Positions 62,240 to 64,000 of a stretch of DNA of 64,000 nucleotides are shown here, piece by piece (position 1 is the first letter of the stretch; the number at the start of each line of letters is the position of its first letter). The stretch covers positions 310,001 to 374,000 of the forward strand of contig NC_026661.2 in the NCBI RefSeq assembly GCF_000004075.3. The letters are read 5' to 3'. Below the pieces are notes generated by a model. The model did not search any database and was not told where the DNA came from. It saw nothing but the letters and a program-made list of their open reading frames with translations. This stretch comes from Cucumis sativus. Taxonomy: Eukaryota > Streptophyta > Magnoliopsida > Cucurbitales > Cucurbitaceae. A program made the position numbers and the translations under genes.

Positions 62240-64000
62240 TCATCGAATCTGGGAAGGAGAGCAGAGTAGTCCAGAAGCATCTGCCCCAACAGCAGCGAGA
62301 TCACAAACAGTACAAAGCTGACCTTCCTGGCTGGGTACGAACCGGGCACTGCAGTACGGGCACGAAACATCTTTCTGTCCTCGATAAATTGGCACATGTG
62401 TAGCCCCACAGATCACAAAGGGGTTTCTAAAATCATAGTTGAGTTTGGCAGCATCTGTCATATTCCTCTCAGCAGCCTGCAGCACTTGCCTGGCTGCCTT
62501 TGCTTGGTTCTCAACAACGGGATTGGTTTCAAGCAGACGCCTGGCAAAGTTACCAGCTGTAGCGAGGTTCTTAGCCTTGAAGCAAACAGTCATTGCATTC
62601 TGCAAGGCAAGTCTTAAATGAGGTAGCTGCAGATTGCAGTGAGTAAAATAGGCTGCAAGTTCCTGTTGACGAATTGGATTGTCCTTAACTTCTCTCCTCT
62701 TGAGCTCCATCTGCAAACCTAATATATACTCTTTGACTATAATAATCAACTCCTTCACCTCGTCAACTTCTCTCTTTGATTCCACTACTATCAATGGTAT
62801 TGTATGAATAATGCTAAGGAAGAGTTTCAGAGCTTCAGTGAATTTCCCAGAGGTTGTGGCCTTGTAACCAGCTTTCAGCTTCTCTTCCAACTGAGAGAAA
62901 TTGAATATGAGTGCAGGGGGTCCTCTTACATTTGGGCTTGCAGACTCGTTCCATCCTCGTTCAACTGCCAGAGTTATCACTGGAGCAGATGAAAATGCAC
63001 GAAGATGGGAGTGGCTGCCACCATGAAGATCAAGAAACATTGATTTCAAGGGAGCAAAATTCTTTATTCCAAGTTGTCTGTTCAGCAACCGCATAGCAGT
63101 ATCAAAATTGCCCGCGGCAGCATGCTCGGCAGCAAGAGACGACCTCTGAATCCAAATTTGGCTAACAGGCATGCCAGGAGTTGGAGCCACAAAAAATGAA
63201 CGTGCACTGACGGAAGCTTTAGGAGTTTCTGCTTCAGGTGGAAGCTCCAAGTCTTCAAGGTCCCAGCCACCATCTTCTTCATTTTCTTCCGCCACTTCAC
63301 CATCTTCTAGAATTGCTGTAACATCCCCATTTGGCAAACCATCAACTTCAACCATGTCCAGCTCCTCGCCCCAATCACCATCAGCAGCCTCTTCTTCTTC
63401 GTCAGCCACACCCCTGCCAACATTATCTAACCCACCTTCAAATATGCCTTTCATGACTCTCAGAAGAGGCCAATCGCCGCCGCACATAACAGGGGAAGGA
63501 GGCATCAGGAGAGATGGTACTTTCCCCTCTGGCAAAGCTGGAACATCGTCTCCTAATTCAGCTGCAAGACGTTCAGCAACATCATGCAGTCCGTGAACTG
63601 AAGCTGTAATGTAAGCAAGGGGCAAGTGACCAACATTCTCCAGTATCTTAACACGCTCCCGAACATCACCCAGATATAAGGCATTGTGAAATTGACCCAT
63701 CACGTCATTTTTAACTTCAGCAATTTTGAGCATCTTAGACAGCTTGTCAACGTTACCAGTTATGAGATACAGAAAAGACAACCTCTCAAAGTTTTTTGTC
63801 CTCTGATAGGCATATTCCACAATTCCTGCATTGCCTTGACGAAGCGCCTCAACACCCAATTTGTACCAGTGGTCTTTCTCGTCAAGAGCAGTTGCCGATG
63901 CAACTGCAATTTGAATGCTCCCACTCTCAAGAGCCAAATTAAACCGAGTTCTCTCATCTTTCACAAAATGAAGAGCTACTTCAGGGAAACCCTTCTGTTG
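62240..64000 (-). CDS. COPA: Coatomer subunit alpha (alpha-COP), C-terminal part
   Basis: A single open frame runs in from the right edge and ends at TGA 62240-62242, giving 586 residues. The start and the N-terminal WD40 propeller lie beyond the window. The part seen begins QQKGFPEVALHFVKDERTRF and carries the alpha-solenoid region (FERLSFLYLITGNVDKLSKM). It continues with an acidic linker (WGEELDMVE, GGWDLEDLELPPE) and the conserved C-terminal domain. That domain contains two CxxC pairs (CPYCSARF, CTVC) and ends LLCSPSQIR. Family knowledge: alpha-COP is part of the outer COPI coat on Golgi vesicles, and its C-terminal domain binds epsilon-COP. There is no intron in this 1.76 kb, unlike the split genes next to it; this is normal for a long last exon. 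Assignment is firm. Confidence 0.97.
   Translation of the reverse strand, partial: QQKGFPEVALHFVKDERTRFNLALESGSIQIAVASATALDEKDHWYKLGVEALRQGNAGIVEYAYQRTKNFERLSFLYLITGNVDKLSKMLKIAEVKNDVMGQFHNALYLGDVRERVKILENVGHLPLAYITASVHGLHDVAERLAAELGDDVPALPEGKVPSLLMPPSPVMCGGDWPLLRVMKGIFEGGLDNVGRGVADEEEEAADGDWGEELDMVEVDGLPNGDVTAILEDGEVAEENEEDGGWDLEDLELPPEAETPKASVSARSFFVAPTPGMPVSQIWIQRSSLAAEHAAAGNFDTAMRLLNRQLGIKNFAPLKSMFLDLHGGSHSHLRAFSSAPVITLAVERGWNESASPNVRGPPALIFNFSQLEEKLKAGYKATTSGKFTEALKLFLSIIHTIPLIVVESKREVDEVKELIIIVKEYILGLQMELKRREVKDNPIRQQELAAYFTHCNLQLPHLRLALQNAMTVCFKAKNLATAGNFARRLLETNPVVENQAKAARQVLQAAERNMTDAAKLNYDFRNPFVICGATHVPIYRGQKDVSCPYCSARFVPSQEGQLCTVCDLAAVGADASGLLCSPSQIR

Noticed and set aside
63171..63596. 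141-codon + strand frame rich in serine
   Set aside because: It is the antisense shadow of the acidic linker and alpha-helical region of alpha-COP; the - strand gives a clear alpha-COP protein.

Overview
The window is nuclear DNA from a flowering plant. Its genes are split by many GT-AG introns, its spacers are AT-rich, and it carries plant-specific families: an EBS/SHL BAH-PHD protein, an RD19-type cysteine protease, a plant high-molecular-weight purple acid phosphatase and a tonoplast-type V-ATPase subunit a. The protein sequences look eudicot. I suspect a cucurbit, but I could not test that here.

Layout: (1) about 1-14617, + strand, the 3' fifteen coding exons of an RBM28/Nop4-like nucleolar RNA-binding protein. 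Two of its introns hold sense-oriented LINE copies. One (118-5656) is nearly full length and flanked by a 16-bp target-site duplication. (2) 14618-21300, a 6.7-kb gene-free spacer with a palindromic tandem repeat, a Mutator-like MITE, a decayed LTR-like region and a LINE 3' end. (3) 21359-26307, + strand, an EBS-type histone reader. (4) 28279-31472, - strand, a purple acid phosphatase. (5) 33314-34839, + strand, an RD19-type papain-family protease, divergent from the phosphatase. (6) 36389-47228, - strand, an 18-exon V-ATPase subunit a gene with a SINE, a Tourist-like MITE and LINE tails in its introns. (7) 50747-55763, - strand, an 18-exon MCM4 helicase gene with E2F and Site II motifs just upstream. 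(8) 55764-59641, mostly gene-free, with a ruined copia-type gag. (9) 59642-60313, - strand, an intronless acidic protein of unknown function with a palindromic G-box close to its start. (10) 62240-64000, - strand, the intronless 3' part of the alpha-COP gene, running off the window.

The genes are unrelated housekeeping or regulatory genes, not a cluster or pathway: ribosome biogenesis, chromatin reading, phosphate scavenging, vacuolar proteolysis, proton pumping, DNA replication and COPI traffic. I found no new biological system. The unusual content is the layering of transposable elements inside introns and a few suggestive promoter motifs. Exon borders come from hand splicing; every exon set was checked for phase and total length.
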